DNA of 64,000 nucleotides from an uncultured Oscillospiraceae bacterium (GCA_910588635.1 CAJUPW010000003.1:1-64000); one strand, 5' to 3'. Numbered from the stretch's first letter, positions 41,272 through 50,902 are shown. The notes: generated by a model not told the origin, from the letters alone. Numbers and translations: made by a program.

Positions 41272-42473
41272 GCTCTTCTTCGGTACAGCTCCTGGACGAT
41301 CAGAAAGGCGGCCAGAAGCAGCAGAAAGAAGGCGGCGTAGGCGGGGATGTATCCCCCCAGCCAGCCGGCCAGCAGGCCGGGCAGCGGGCCAAAGACCAGC
41401 ATCCCGGAGGTGAAGGAAAGGGTGATGGAGCGCACGGCGCTCTCATAGTCGGCGCACAGGTCGGCCGCCCACCGGGCCGGGGAGACGGCGGTGATGGACA
41501 TACCCAGCCCGAAGCCGGTAATGGCCAGGATGGGGAGAACCGCCCCGCCGGCAGGAGCCAGGCAGCACAGGGCCAGGGAGAGCAGCAGCGTCCCGAAAGC
41601 AAATCGGTTGCCGCCCCGTCCTCCCAGCCGGTCGTATATCTGGCCGCAGAGGATTTTCCCCAAGCTTATCATGGCCCCCAGGTAGGACAGCAGCCCGGCC
41701 ACAAAGAGGCTGTCGTAGCCGGAGGATGTATAGAGCATGGTCAGGTGGGAGAAGCCCGGCCCGCCGGTGGCGCCCACCAGCAGAGCGGCCAGCAGCAGGA
41801 GGGTCCGCTGCCCTCCGGACAGCCCGGAACTGTTTTTGGGGATACCGCTTTCCGTGGAAGGCCGGGCGTTGTCCTGAATGTAAGGGCTCAGACCGATTCG
41901 GGCCGGATCATCCCGGATTAGCAGCCACACCAGGGCGGCGCATAAAAAGATGACGGCTCCCTCAACCAGAAAGGCGGTTTGCATCCCCCGGCGGGCCATG
42001 ATCCGGGTGAGGAGCACCGGAGCAATCACCGTGGACACTCCGCTGCCCGCCGAGGCAAGCCCCAGGGCCAGCCCGCGCCGGTCCCGGAACCACCGGCCGA
42101 TAGCCAGGGAGATGGGCACCATCCCGCCCCAGCAGTAGCCCATCCCGGTGAGGGCGGCGGCGGCGCAGTACATGGGAAAGCTGCGGGCAAAGGCGAAGCA
42201 GAGGCAGGACAGCCCGACAAGCGCCACTCCGGCGGTCATGACGCGCCGCAGGCCAAACCGGGCGCAGAGCTGGTTGACGCACAGCAGGGCCCCCAGGATG
42301 AACAGGCTGCGGGTGGTGGTAATCCAGGAGCCCTGGGCGTCGGTAAAGCCGCCCTGGCGGATGATCTCCGGCTGGTAGACCGAAAAGACATTGACTCCCA
42401 GGCCCATCACCGCGAACAGGGCCAGCGCTCCGCCCAGGCAGACCAGCCAGGCGTAGTGGGGACGGTTGGACAT
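41268..42473 (-). CDS. MFS transporter
   Basis: 401 residues with 12 predicted helices and the MFS loop-2 motif in the form CARFGLRRVMTAG. The start is the ATG with AGGAAGTG upstream. The pattern (GGFTDAQGSWITTTRSLFILG, RWFRDRRGLALGLASAGSG) resembles the oxalate/formate antiporter-like group, whose substrates are monocarboxylates, but specificity is not readable. Its end overlaps the converging methyltransferase gene by 4 bp and it diverges from dprA. Confidence 0.87.
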   Translation of the reverse strand: MSNRPHYAWLVCLGGALALFAVMGLGVNVFSVYQPEIIRQGGFTDAQGSWITTTRSLFILGALLCVNQLCARFGLRRVMTAGVALVGLSCLCFAFARSFPMYCAAAALTGMGYCWGGMVPISLAIGRWFRDRRGLALGLASAGSGVSTVIAPVLLTRIMARRGMQTAFLVEGAVIFLCAALVWLLIRDDPARIGLSPYIQDNARPSTESGIPKNSSGLSGGQRTLLLLAALLVGATGGPGFSHLTMLYTSSGYDSLFVAGLLSYLGAMISLGKILCGQIYDRLGGRGGNRFAFGTLLLSLALCCLAPAGGAVLPILAITGFGLGMSITAVSPARWAADLCADYESAVRSITLSFTSGMLVFGPLPGLLAGWLGGYIPAYAAFFLLLLAAFLIVQELYRRRA

Positions 42474-42556
42474 AAAAATCACTTCCTAATGGAATAACCA
42501 TACCTTGGAATGGGAAATTTGTAAAGAACAATTTACAGAGAAGGGGGAGGCAGCCG

Positions 42557-43780
42557 ATGGCGGAGCTGGAATACTGGCTGTGGCTGACCACCCGTAAGGG
42601 CCTTGGCCCGGCGGGCGCGCTGACGGTAATCGACCATTTTATCACCCCGGAGCGGGCCTATTACGGGGAGCGGGAGGACTACGAGGCCCTGCCTCTGCCC
42701 CCGCTTGCCCGGCAGTCTCTGCTGGACAAGAGCATGGACGGGGCCAACAGGATTTTGGGGGACTGCGACCGGCTGGGCGTGCGTGTCATGACCTTTCAGG
42801 ACGCCGATTATCCCCAGCGGCTGCGGCAGATCGAGGCGCCGCCGGTGGTGCTGTATATCCGGGGAAAGGCCTTCCGCTTTGACGAGGAGGCGGCCATCGC
42901 CGTGGTGGGGATGCGCAAATGTTCTCAGGCGAGCCAGACCCGGGCAGAGCGGTTTGGCATGGAGCTGGCCGCCAACGGGGCGCTGGTGGCGTCCGGCATC
43001 GCCGAGGGCGTTGACTGCTGCGCCGTTCGGGGCGCGCTGAAAGGGGGCGGGCCGGTGGTCTCTCTGCTGGCCGGGGGCGTGGACGTGCCCTTCCCCCGGG
43101 AGAACCGCTTTCTGTTTGAGGATGTGGCCGTCGCGGGGGCGCTCATCTCGGAGTACCCGCCGGGCACTCCCCACAAGAGCGGCCACTTCGACCCCCGCAA
43201 CCGCATTTTAAGCGGCCTGTGCCTGGGCGTGCTGGCCGTGGAGTGCAAGTCCAGCGGCGGCACCATGCTCACCGTCAACCACGCCCTGGATCAGGGCCGG
43301 GAGGTGTACGCCGTCCCCGTGGGCCTGGACGAGAAGTGCGCCCGGGGGACTAACTGGCTGATTAAGAAGGGTCAGGCCAAGCTGGTGGAGCGGGCGGAGG
43401 ACATCCTGGAGGACTTCGTGGAGCTGTTTCCGGCTAAACTGGCCGGGCTGGCCCCGATGTCCAGGCCGGTGGCCGAGGCGAGACTCTCTCCCCCGGCGGA
43501 GGACAAGCCTGCCCCGGAGGACCGGGAAAGGACGGAGCCTGCCCCGTCCGGCCGGGAGCGGGTCCCCCTGGCGCAGCAGAAGGGCCGGTTTACCGACGAC
43601 GAGCTGGCGATTCTGGCCGCCGCCGCTAAAACCGCCCTCACCGCCGATGAGCTGGTGGAAAAGACCCAGATTCCCGCCAAGCGGGTGTTGTCCGCCCTCA
43701 CCATGCTCCAGGTCCAGGGGGCGGTGGAGGAGCGGCCGGGCCGCAGATTTTACGCTCTGGTGGAGCTTCTCAATTCGTAA
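42557..43780 (+). CDS. dprA: DNA processing protein DprA
   Basis: 407 residues. An N-terminal SAM-like region (LWLTTRKGLGPAGALTVIDH), the Rossmann-fold domain with VVGMRKCSQASQTRAERFG, SGIAEGVDCCAVRGAL, LAGGVDVPFPREN and SGGTMLTVNHALDQGREVYAVP, a low-complexity Pro/Glu/Ala linker at about 310-345, and a C-terminal winged helix. DprA loads RecA on incoming single-stranded DNA in transformation. Followed by topA as in other Firmicutes. Confidence 0.95.
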   Translation: MAELEYWLWLTTRKGLGPAGALTVIDHFITPERAYYGEREDYEALPLPPLARQSLLDKSMDGANRILGDCDRLGVRVMTFQDADYPQRLRQIEAPPVVLYIRGKAFRFDEEAAIAVVGMRKCSQASQTRAERFGMELAANGALVASGIAEGVDCCAVRGALKGGGPVVSLLAGGVDVPFPRENRFLFEDVAVAGALISEYPPGTPHKSGHFDPRNRILSGLCLGVLAVECKSSGGTMLTVNHALDQGREVYAVPVGLDEKCARGTNWLIKKGQAKLVERAEDILEDFVELFPAKLAGLAPMSRPVAEARLSPPAEDKPAPEDRERTEPAPSGRERVPLAQQKGRFTDDELAILAAAAKTALTADELVEKTQIPAKRVLSALTMLQVQGAVEERPGRRFYALVELLNS

Positions 43781-43804
43781 TCAATCTCTGGAGGTATATC
43801 CAAA

Positions 43805-46129
43805 GTGGCAAATAAGACTGACTTAGTGATCGTGGAGTCCCCGTCCAAGGCCAAGACCATCGGCAAGTACCTGGGGCCAGGCTATGAGGTAAAGGCGTCC
43901 ATGGGCCATGTCCGGGACCTGCCCAAGAGCAAGCTGAGCGTGGATATCGAGGGGGGCTTTGTCCCAGACTACCAGCCCATTAAGGGTAAGGAGGATGTCA
44001 TCAGCGACCTGAAGAAAGCGGCCAAGCGGTCGGGCAGGGTCTATCTGGCCACCGACCCTGACCGGGAGGGGGAGGCCATCTCCTGGCATCTGAAGGAGCT
44101 GCTGGGCATCCCCGACGACAAGACCTACCGGGTGACCTTCAATGAAATCACCAAGAATGTGGTCAACCAGTCCATCGCCGCCCCCCGGGCCATCGACCAG
44201 AACCTGGTGGACGCCCAGCAGGCCCGGCGCATCCTGGACCGGATCGTGGGCTACCAGCTTTCCCCTCTGCTGTGGAAGAAAATCCGGCAGGGGCTGTCCG
44301 CCGGACGGGTGCAGTCCGTGGCCACCCGGCTTGTGGTGGAGCGGGAGGAGGAAATTCGGGCCTTTGTCCCTCAGGAATACTGGTCTATTGAGGCCGACTT
44401 GGAGCGGGTGAGCCCCCATATGGGCTCCTTCAAGGCCCAGTTCCACGGGAAGGACAAAAAAATGGAGCTCCACAGCCGGGAGGAGGCCCAAACGGTGATG
44501 GACGCGGTGTCCAAGGGGACATGGTCGGTGGCCAGGGTGAGGCGGCAGGAGAAAAACCGCCAGCCCGCGCCCCCCTTTACCACTTCCACCTTGCAGCAGG
44601 AGGCCAGCCGCAAGCTGAACATGTCCCCCGCACGCACCATGGCGGTGGCCCAGCAGCTCTACGAGGGCATCGATATCGCCGGTCAGGGGGCCGTGGGCCT
44701 CATCACCTATATGCGTACCGACTCTCTGCGCCTGTCTGACGAGGCGGTGGCCGCCGCCCGGGGCTTCATCAGTCAGCGGTACGGCTCCGGCTACTGCCCG
44801 GCCCAGCCCAGGCAATACAAGACGAAGGGCAACGCCCAGGACGCCCACGAGGCCATCCGGCCCTCCGATGTCGCGCTGGTCCCCGAGGACATCCGGAAGG
44901 ATCTGACGGCGGAGCAGTTCAGGCTCTACAAGCTGATCTGGTCCCGGTTCCTGGCCTGTCAGATGGCCAACGCGGTCTACGACAGCCTGTCCATCGACGC
45001 GGCCAACTCCGGCTATATCTTCCGGGCCAGCCACTCCTCCCTGAAATTCTCCGGCTTTACCGCCGTCTATGAGGAGGGGAGGGACGACGAGGAGGAGGAA
45101 AGGACCTCCCCTCTGCCTGATTTGAAGGAGGGGGAAGCCCTTACCGGCAAAAAACTGACCCCCGGCCAGCACTTTACCCAGCCCCCCGCCCGGTACTCCG
45201 AGGCCACCCTCATCCGGGCCCTGGAGGAACAGGGCATCGGCCGGCCCTCCACATATGCCCCCACCATTTCCACCATCTTAAACCGGGAGTACGTGGTGAA
45301 GGAGGGGAGCAAGGCCCTTCGGCCTACCCCCCTGGGCGAGGTGGTCACCGGCCTGATGAAGGACAAATTCCAAGACATTGTAGATTTTGACTTCACCGCC
45401 CAGATGGAGCAGCGGCTGGACAAGGTGGAGGAGGGAGCGGCCGACTGGAAGGCCCTTTTGGCCGACTTCTACAGGGACTTCGACGCCGAGCTGAAACAGG
45501 CGGAGCAGGACCTGGACGGGGAGCGCATTAAGGTTCCTGACGAGGTGTCGGAGGAGATATGCCCCCAATGCGGGCGGAATCTGGTCATCAAGTCGGGGCG
45601 GTTCGGCCGCTTTCTGGCCTGTCCCGGCTGGCCGGAGTGCGACTTCACCATGCCGCTGGTGGTGGAGATGCCCGGCAAATGCCCCCAGTGCGGCGGGCGG
45701 CTGTTCAAACGTACCGGCAAGTCCAAGAAGACGGGCAAGCAGTATACCTACTACTGCTGTGAGCACCGCAGCAGCAAGGACGAGGCCCATCGCTGCGAGT
45801 TTGTCACCTTCGACGTGCCCGTGAAGGACAACTGCCCTGTCTGCGGCCAGACCATGTTTAAAAAGTCGGGCCGGGGGGCCAAGAAGCCCTTCTGTGTCAA
45901 CGAGAAGTGCTCTAATTTCACCCCCGAGGACAAGCGGGGCGGCTGGCAGAAGAAGCCCGCCGGGGAGGGGAGCGCCTCCGCCGGGGCGGCGAAAAAGACC
46001 GCCCCCAAAAAGCCGGCGGCAAAAAAGGAATCCTCTAAGGCCGGGACGGCCAAGAAAACCGCGGCCAAGAAAACCACGACAAAAAAGACGGCGGCCGCCA
46101 AGAAAACAGCCGCTGAGAAGGAAGCCTGA
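43805..46129 (+). CDS. topA: DNA topoisomerase I
   Basis: 774 residues from a GTG with GGAGG upstream. The Toprim domain has VIVESPSKAKTIGKYLG and TDPDREGEAISWHL, and the active-site tyrosine is Tyr302 in GLITYMRTDS. Three zinc ribbons follow at about 583-605, 623-655 and 675-697 (CPQCGRNL, CPQCGGRL, CPVCGQTM). The last 55 residues are a Lys/Ala-rich tail (KKTAAKK repeats) likely to bind DNA non-specifically. It relaxes negative supercoils. trmFO starts 3 bp after its stop. Confidence 0.96.
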   Translation: MANKTDLVIVESPSKAKTIGKYLGPGYEVKASMGHVRDLPKSKLSVDIEGGFVPDYQPIKGKEDVISDLKKAAKRSGRVYLATDPDREGEAISWHLKELLGIPDDKTYRVTFNEITKNVVNQSIAAPRAIDQNLVDAQQARRILDRIVGYQLSPLLWKKIRQGLSAGRVQSVATRLVVEREEEIRAFVPQEYWSIEADLERVSPHMGSFKAQFHGKDKKMELHSREEAQTVMDAVSKGTWSVARVRRQEKNRQPAPPFTTSTLQQEASRKLNMSPARTMAVAQQLYEGIDIAGQGAVGLITYMRTDSLRLSDEAVAAARGFISQRYGSGYCPAQPRQYKTKGNAQDAHEAIRPSDVALVPEDIRKDLTAEQFRLYKLIWSRFLACQMANAVYDSLSIDAANSGYIFRASHSSLKFSGFTAVYEEGRDDEEEERTSPLPDLKEGEALTGKKLTPGQHFTQPPARYSEATLIRALEEQGIGRPSTYAPTISTILNREYVVKEGSKALRPTPLGEVVTGLMKDKFQDIVDFDFTAQMEQRLDKVEEGAADWKALLADFYRDFDAELKQAEQDLDGERIKVPDEVSEEICPQCGRNLVIKSGRFGRFLACPGWPECDFTMPLVVEMPGKCPQCGGRLFKRTGKSKKTGKQYTYYCCEHRSSKDEAHRCEFVTFDVPVKDNCPVCGQTMFKKSGRGAKKPFCVNEKCSNFTPEDKRGGWQKKPAGEGSASAGAAKKTAPKKPAAKKESSKAGTAKKTAAKKTTTKKTAAAKKTAAEKEA

Positions 46130-46132
46130 CCT

Positions 46133-47433
46133 ATGGAAAAGGTGATTGTCATCGGCGCCGGCCTGGCGGGGAGCGAGGCGGCATGGCAGCTTGCCCGGCG
46201 GGGGGTCCCCGTGGAGCTGCGGGAGATGAAGCCGAAGAAGATGTCCCCCGCCCACCACACGGAATATTTCGGGGAGCTGGTGTGCTCCAACTCCCTGCGC
46301 TCCGACCAGCTGGAGAACGCGGTTGGGCTGCTGAAGGAGGAGCTGCGCCGGTGCGGTTCTCTCATTATGGCCTGCGCCGACGCTCACCGGGTGGAGGCGG
46401 GAGGCGCCCTGGCGGTGGACCGCCACGCCTTCGCCGCCGCCGTCACGGAGAAAATAAAAAACCACCCCTGCATCACCGTGGTGGAGGGGGAGGTCACAGA
46501 AATTCCCTCTGAGGAAAACGTTGTCATCGCCACTGGGCCGCTGACTTCGGAGGCCCTGTCGGAGAAAATTGCCGGGCTGTTCCCCAACAGCAGGTATCTC
46601 AACTTCTTTGACGCCGCCGCCCCTCTGGTCACCTTCGACAGCATTGACATGGACAGCGCCTGGTTTGCCTCCCGGTACGACCGGGGGACGCCCGACTACA
46701 TCAACTGCCCCCTTACCCGGGAGGAGTACGACGCCTTCTGGCGGGAGCTGACCACCGCTCAGGAGGCGGAGGTCCACGGGTTCGAGGACGCGGGAGTCTT
46801 TGAGGGCTGCATGCCGGTGGAGGTGATGGCCCGCCGGGGCGGGACACCCTGTGCTACGGTCCCCTCAAGCCGGTGGGCCTGAAGGACCCCAGGACGGGGA
46901 AGGAGCCCTTCGCCGTGGTCCAGCTCCGAAAGGACAACGCCCAGGGGTCCGTCTACAACATGGTGGGCTTTCAGACCCATCTGCGCTTCCCGGAGCAGAA
47001 GCGGGTATTTTCCATGATCCCCGCCCTGAAAAACGCCGAGTACCTTCGCTACGGGGTGATGCACCGGAACACCTTCCTGGACTCCCCCCGGCTGCTGGAC
47101 CGATACTACCGGGTGCGGGGAAACGAGAGGCTCATGTTTGCTGGGCAGATCACCGGGGTGGAGGGCTATGTGGAGTCCACCGCCTCCGGGTGTCTGGCCG
47201 CTCTGGAGCTGGCCCGGCGGCTGGAGGGGAAGGCGCCTGCCAATTTCCCCCAGGAGACCGCCATGGGCGCGCTGGCTCTTTACATCAGCAACCAAAGTGT
47301 GGTAAACTTTCAACCGATGAACATCAACTTCGGCCTGATCCCCCAGCTGGACCGCCGGGTGAAAGGCAAGCGGAACAAAAACGCTGAAATTTCCCGCCGG
47401 GCCCTGGAGGCCCTGGACAAGCTGGAGCTATGA
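46133..47433 (+). pseudogene. trmFO: TrmFO, tRNA (uracil-54-C5)-methyltransferase, interrupted by a frameshift
   Basis: The first frame (46133-46882) starts VIVIGAGLAGSEAAWQLARR, the FAD site, and follows TrmFO until VEVMARRGG, then runs into TPCATVPSSRWA and a stop. The correct continuation DTLCYGPLKPVGLKDPRTG lies in the next frame from about 46848, running to 47433 (GLIPQLDRRVKGKRNKNAEI). One missing G in the GGGCGGGACACC stretch near 46838-46849 explains the shift. Restored, the protein would have 433 residues, normal for this folate-dependent enzyme of T54 formation. Either the gene is inactive or the base was lost in sequencing. Confidence 0.9.
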
Positions 47434-47652
47434 GTGTGCCCACTCGCGCAGTCTCAGCCCCAGCTTGAGCCCGTGGGCGAAGGAGAGGGAGTTGGTCAGT
47501 TCCATCAGGTCAAAAACCGGATTGGGCAGATCGCCGTCCGGGAAGAGGGACAGGCTCTGACGAAGCAGGTCGGCGTATTTGAGGTCGGCGTCAAAGTTCA
47601 GACGGCCCTGTTCCTGTTCTGAGAAGAAGAAATCTTGCAGTCGTTTGTCCAT
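47428..47652 (-). CDS. Small hypothetical protein of XRE module 2
   Basis: 74 residues, acidic to neutral and helical: LQDFFFSEQEQGRLNFDADL, a middle PDGDLPNPVFDLMELTNSL and a last helix SFAHGLKLGLRLREWAHS. The last helix recalls DUF6809-type ends, as in the gene at 36544, though overall similarity is low. The ribosome site is weak (GGTGAT). It is transcribed from a strong promoter that contains an operator arm, divergent from an XRE gene. Function unknown. It converges on trmFO with a 6-bp overlap. Confidence 0.65.
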   Translation of the reverse strand: MDKRLQDFFFSEQEQGRLNFDADLKYADLLRQSLSLFPDGDLPNPVFDLMELTNSLSFAHGLKLGLRLREWAHS

Positions 47653-47662
47653 ACTCTATCAC

Positions 47663-47711
47663 CACACTAAAAGGATATATTCAATATACACTCTTTTAGT
47701 GTGATTGTCAA
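47663..47711 (-). promoter_or_regulatory. Promoter and inverted-repeat operator of XRE module 2
   Basis: On the minus strand TTGACA (47706-47711) and TATATT (47683-47688) are 17 bp apart. The inverted repeat CACACTAAAAG (47663-47673) / CTTTTAGTGTG (47693-47703) has one arm in the promoter spacer and one downstream of the -10, centres 30 bp apart, as in module 1. Confidence 0.78.
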
Positions 47712-47722
47712 GGGGGTAGGCT

Positions 47723-47962
47723 ATGTTTCATAAAGATTTATACGGGCTCCGCTTGAAAAAGCTGAGAAATCAGGCGGGGGAGAAGCAGGCTGACCTTGCG
47801 GAACTGTTGGGAGTAAAGCCGAATCAGATTGTTGAGATGGAAAACGGGCGTAAAACCACAACCTTTGAAAAGCTGACCATCATCTGCCAGCACTACAACG
47901 TATCCGCCGACTATCTGCTGGGTCTCATCGAAGAACCGAGGCCGCTGAAGAAAGAGGGATAA
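47723..47962 (+). CDS. XRE-family HTH regulator, module 2
   Basis: 79 residues. Cro/C1-type helix-turn-helix at about 8-65: LRLKKLRNQAGEKQADLAEL, with recognition helix KPNQIVEMENGRKTT and the typical end QHYNVSADYLLGL, then a short charged tail. GGGGGT lies before the ATG. It probably represses the divergent gene at 47652 through the inverted repeat. plsX starts 2 bp after its stop, so regulator and plsX are likely cotranscribed. Confidence 0.88.
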   Translation: MFHKDLYGLRLKKLRNQAGEKQADLAELLGVKPNQIVEMENGRKTTTFEKLTIICQHYNVSADYLLGLIEEPRPLKKEG

Positions 47963-47964
47963 CC

Positions 47965-49008
47965 ATGAAAATCATCGTAGACGCCATGGGCGGGGACAAC
48001 GCGCCCCAGGCCCCGGTGATGGGGGCCATCCAGGCCAACAGGGAGTATGGAGTGGACATCATTCTGGTGGGCAAGGGGGAGGAAATCCTCAAGGTACTGG
48101 CCGGCAACGGCATCAGCGACCTGCCCGCCGGGGTGGCGGTGACCCACGCCAGCGAGGTGGTGGAGGTATGCGACGACCCGGCCACCGCCTTCCGGAAGAA
48201 GAAGGACTCCTCCCTCACGGTAGGGCTGAATCTCCTCAAGGAGGGGGAGGGGGACGCCTTCGTCTCTGCCGGATCCACCGGGGCGCTGCTGTCCGGGGCC
48301 ACTCTGGTGACCAAGCGGATCAAGGGCATCCGCCGGGCCGCTCTGGCCCCCGTGGTGCCCACGGGAAACGGCGGGGCGGTGCTCATCGACTGCGGGGCCA
48401 ACGCCGAGTGCCCCCCGGAGTACCTGCTCCAGTTCGCCTACATGGGCTCCTACTACGCTGAGAGGGTACTGGGCCGTCCCAACCCCAAGGTTGGGCTGCT
48501 CAACATCGGCGCCGAGCCCTCCAAGGGCACCGGACTGCAAACCACCGTTTACCCCATGCTGGAGGCGGCGGGAGAGGCCGGCCGCATCAACTTTACGGGC
48601 AACGTGGAGGCCCGGGAGGCGGTGGAGGGCGCGGTGGATGTCATCGTGGCCGACGGCTACTCGGGAAACATCTTCCTGAAAACCATGGAAGGAACGGGGC
48701 TGTTCCTGGCCCGGGAGATCAAGAAGATGTTCAAGAAGAGCGCCATGACCAAGCTGGCCGCCGTGATGGTGTCCGGCGGCTTGAAGGACTTCAAAAAGCT
48801 GATGGACGCCGGTGAGGTGGGGGGCACCGCCCTGGTGGGCATCTCCAAGCCGGTTATCAAGGCCCACGGCTCCTCCGACGCCTACGCCATCCAGAACGCC
48901 ATCCGTCAGGCCAGAGACTTTGCCGCCTCCGGCATTATCGAGAGCATCACCGAGAATATCGACCTGATGCGGCTGGACGCCCCGGCGGCCTCCGCGGAGA
49001 AGGAATAA
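47965..49008 (+). CDS. plsX: Phosphate acyltransferase
   Basis: 347 residues with the PlsX start IIVDAMGGDNAPQAPVMGAI and the motifs SAGSTGALLSGA, GANAECPPEYLLQFA, NIGAEPSKGT, FTGNVEAREAVEGAVDVIVADGYSGN and HGSSDAYAI. It makes acyl phosphate from acyl-ACP, the donor for PlsY (gene at 13430). AGAGGGAT is upstream of the ATG. It usually lies near rpmF and fabH; here it follows an XRE regulator. A strong terminator follows. Confidence 0.95.
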   Translation: MKIIVDAMGGDNAPQAPVMGAIQANREYGVDIILVGKGEEILKVLAGNGISDLPAGVAVTHASEVVEVCDDPATAFRKKKDSSLTVGLNLLKEGEGDAFVSAGSTGALLSGATLVTKRIKGIRRAALAPVVPTGNGGAVLIDCGANAECPPEYLLQFAYMGSYYAERVLGRPNPKVGLLNIGAEPSKGTGLQTTVYPMLEAAGEAGRINFTGNVEAREAVEGAVDVIVADGYSGNIFLKTMEGTGLFLAREIKKMFKKSAMTKLAAVMVSGGLKDFKKLMDAGEVGGTALVGISKPVIKAHGSSDAYAIQNAIRQARDFAASGIIESITENIDLMRLDAPAASAEKE

Positions 49009-49011
49009 GCA

Positions 49012-49044
49012 AAAACCGCCGCCCGGCCGGGGCGGCGGTTTTCT
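49012..49044. terminator. Bidirectional terminator between plsX and the metal ATPase gene
   Basis: AAAACCGCCGCC / GGCGGCGGTTTT, a 12-bp stem with a 7-nt loop; T-tracts on both strands. Confidence 0.85.
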
Positions 49045-49045
49045 G

Positions 49046-50890
49046 CTATTTCACACGCAGCATGCGGCTTGCGTTGAGGATGGCCAGCACGGACACCCCC
49101 ACGTCGGCAAAGACGGCGGCCCACATATTGGCCCGGCCTATGGCGGAGAGGATGAGCACCAACAGCTTCACTCCCAAAGCGAATACCACGTTCTGCCGCA
49201 CGATGGACAGGGTTTTCCGGGCGATACGAACCGCCGCCGGGAGCTTGAGCAGGTCGTCGTCCATGAGGACGATGTCCGCCGCCTCAATAGCCGCGTCGGA
49301 ACCAAGGGCGCCCATGGCCACCCCGATATCCGCCCGGGACAGAACGGGGGCGTCGTTGATGCCGTCCCCCACAAAGACCAGCTTCTCCCGGGGACCCTTC
49401 TCTGCCAACAGGGCCTCCACCCGCTCCACCTTGTCCGCCGGGAGGAGCTGGGCGTAGAACTGATCCAGCCCCAGCGCGCCGGCTGCCGCCTGGGCGGCCC
49501 CCTGAGCGTCGCCGGTGAGCATGACTGTCTGCCGTATCCCCGCCTCCTTCAGCTCCCGCAGAGCCTGGGCGGAGGTCTGCTTCGGTTGGTCGGCGACGAC
49601 CAGGCAGCCGGCGTACCTGCCGTCCACCGCCACATGAATGACGGTGCCCGAGTGGTCGTGGCCGGCGTTTACCGGGATGCCCTCCCGGTCCATCAGCTTC
49701 CGATTGCCCGCCAGGACAATCCGGCCGTCGATTGTTGCCCGGACGCCGTGGCCGGCCGCCTCCTCCACCTCCCGGACCCGCTCCTGATCGGGGACGCCCC
49801 CCCAGGCTGCCACAATAGACCGGGAGATCGGGTGGGTGGAAAACTGCTCGGCCAGGGCGGCCAGCTCCAGCAGCTCCCCCTCGTCCATCCCCTCCGGGTG
49901 GATGCCGGTGACGGAGAAACGCCCCTGGGTGAGGGTGCCCGTCTTGTCAAAGACCACCACTCCCGCCTGGGCCAGAGCCTCCAGGTAATTGCTGCCCTTC
50001 ACCAGAATGCCTTGCTTGGACGCTCCGCCAATGCCGCCGAAAAAGCTGAGGGGGATAGAGATGACCAGAGCGCAGGGGCAGGACACCACCAGAAAGTTCA
50101 GCGCCCGGGGGACCCAGACGCCCCACTGGCCGGTGGCCAGGGAGGGGATCACCGCCAGGGCCAGGGCGGCAAAGACCACGATGGGGGTGTAGTACCGGGC
50201 AAATTTGGTGATGAAGTGCTCCGCTTGGGCCTTTTTCTCGCTGGAGTTCTCCACCAGGTCCAAAATGCGGGCCACGGTGGACTGGCCGAAGGGTTTCACT
50301 ACCTTCACATGGAGCAGCCCGGACAGGTTGACGCAGCCGGAGATTACCTCGTCCCCCACGGCTACGTCCCGGGGGAGGGATTCGCCGGTGAGGGCGGCGG
50401 TATCCAAAGCGGAGGTCCCCTCCAGTACCGTGCCGTCCAGGGGGACCCGCTCCCCGGCCTTGATGACGATTACGTCTCCCACAGCCACCTCCTCTGGGTC
50501 CACCCGGAGGAGCTGCCCGTCCTTTTCGATGTTGGCGTAGTCGGGGCGGATGTCCATCAGGGCGGAGATGGACTGCCGGGACCGGGAGACGGCCACGTTC
50601 TGAAACAGCTCGCCCACCTGGTAGAAGAGCATCACTGCCACCGCCTCGGGGTACTCGCCAATGATGAGGGCCCCCACAGTGGCCGTACACATGAGGAAAT
50701 TTTCGTCAAAAACCTGACCGTTGAGGATGTTGCGGACCGCTTTCCAGAGTACGTCCCAGCCTGCGGCGGCGTAGGGGACCAAAAAGACCGCCAGCCGGAG
50801 CGGCCCCTCCACGGGCAGGAGAAGGGAGACGACAAACAGGACAAAGGCAAGCAGGATGCGGTACAGCGTCTTTTTCTGCTTTCGGGTCAT
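49046..50890 (-). CDS. Heavy-metal P1B-type ATPase (Cd/Zn/Pb or similar)
   Basis: 614 residues without an N-terminal metal-binding domain. Two helices, TGES (168-171) in the actuator domain, the membrane metal motif SCPCAL (CPC at 271-273), the phosphorylated Asp315 in DKTGTL, HP motif THPIS, GDGINDAPVL and C-terminal helices. It expels divalent heavy metals from the cytoplasm. CPC and the CadC-like repressor next door favour Cd/Zn/Pb over Cu. The separate HMA protein upstream may serve as its missing metal-binding domain. Confidence 0.92.
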   Translation of the reverse strand: MTRKQKKTLYRILLAFVLFVVSLLLPVEGPLRLAVFLVPYAAAGWDVLWKAVRNILNGQVFDENFLMCTATVGALIIGEYPEAVAVMLFYQVGELFQNVAVSRSRQSISALMDIRPDYANIEKDGQLLRVDPEEVAVGDVIVIKAGERVPLDGTVLEGTSALDTAALTGESLPRDVAVGDEVISGCVNLSGLLHVKVVKPFGQSTVARILDLVENSSEKKAQAEHFITKFARYYTPIVVFAALALAVIPSLATGQWGVWVPRALNFLVVSCPCALVISIPLSFFGGIGGASKQGILVKGSNYLEALAQAGVVVFDKTGTLTQGRFSVTGIHPEGMDEGELLELAALAEQFSTHPISRSIVAAWGGVPDQERVREVEEAAGHGVRATIDGRIVLAGNRKLMDREGIPVNAGHDHSGTVIHVAVDGRYAGCLVVADQPKQTSAQALRELKEAGIRQTVMLTGDAQGAAQAAAGALGLDQFYAQLLPADKVERVEALLAEKGPREKLVFVGDGINDAPVLSRADIGVAMGALGSDAAIEAADIVLMDDDLLKLPAAVRIARKTLSIVRQNVVFALGVKLLVLILSAIGRANMWAAVFADVGVSVLAILNASRMLRVK

Positions 50891-50902
50891 GTAAACAGCT
50901 CC

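Noticed and set aside
45950..46125. Lys/Ala-rich repeats as a separate histone-like gene
   Set aside because: In frame with and part of the C-terminal tail of topoisomerase I, which is known to be basic in several lineages.
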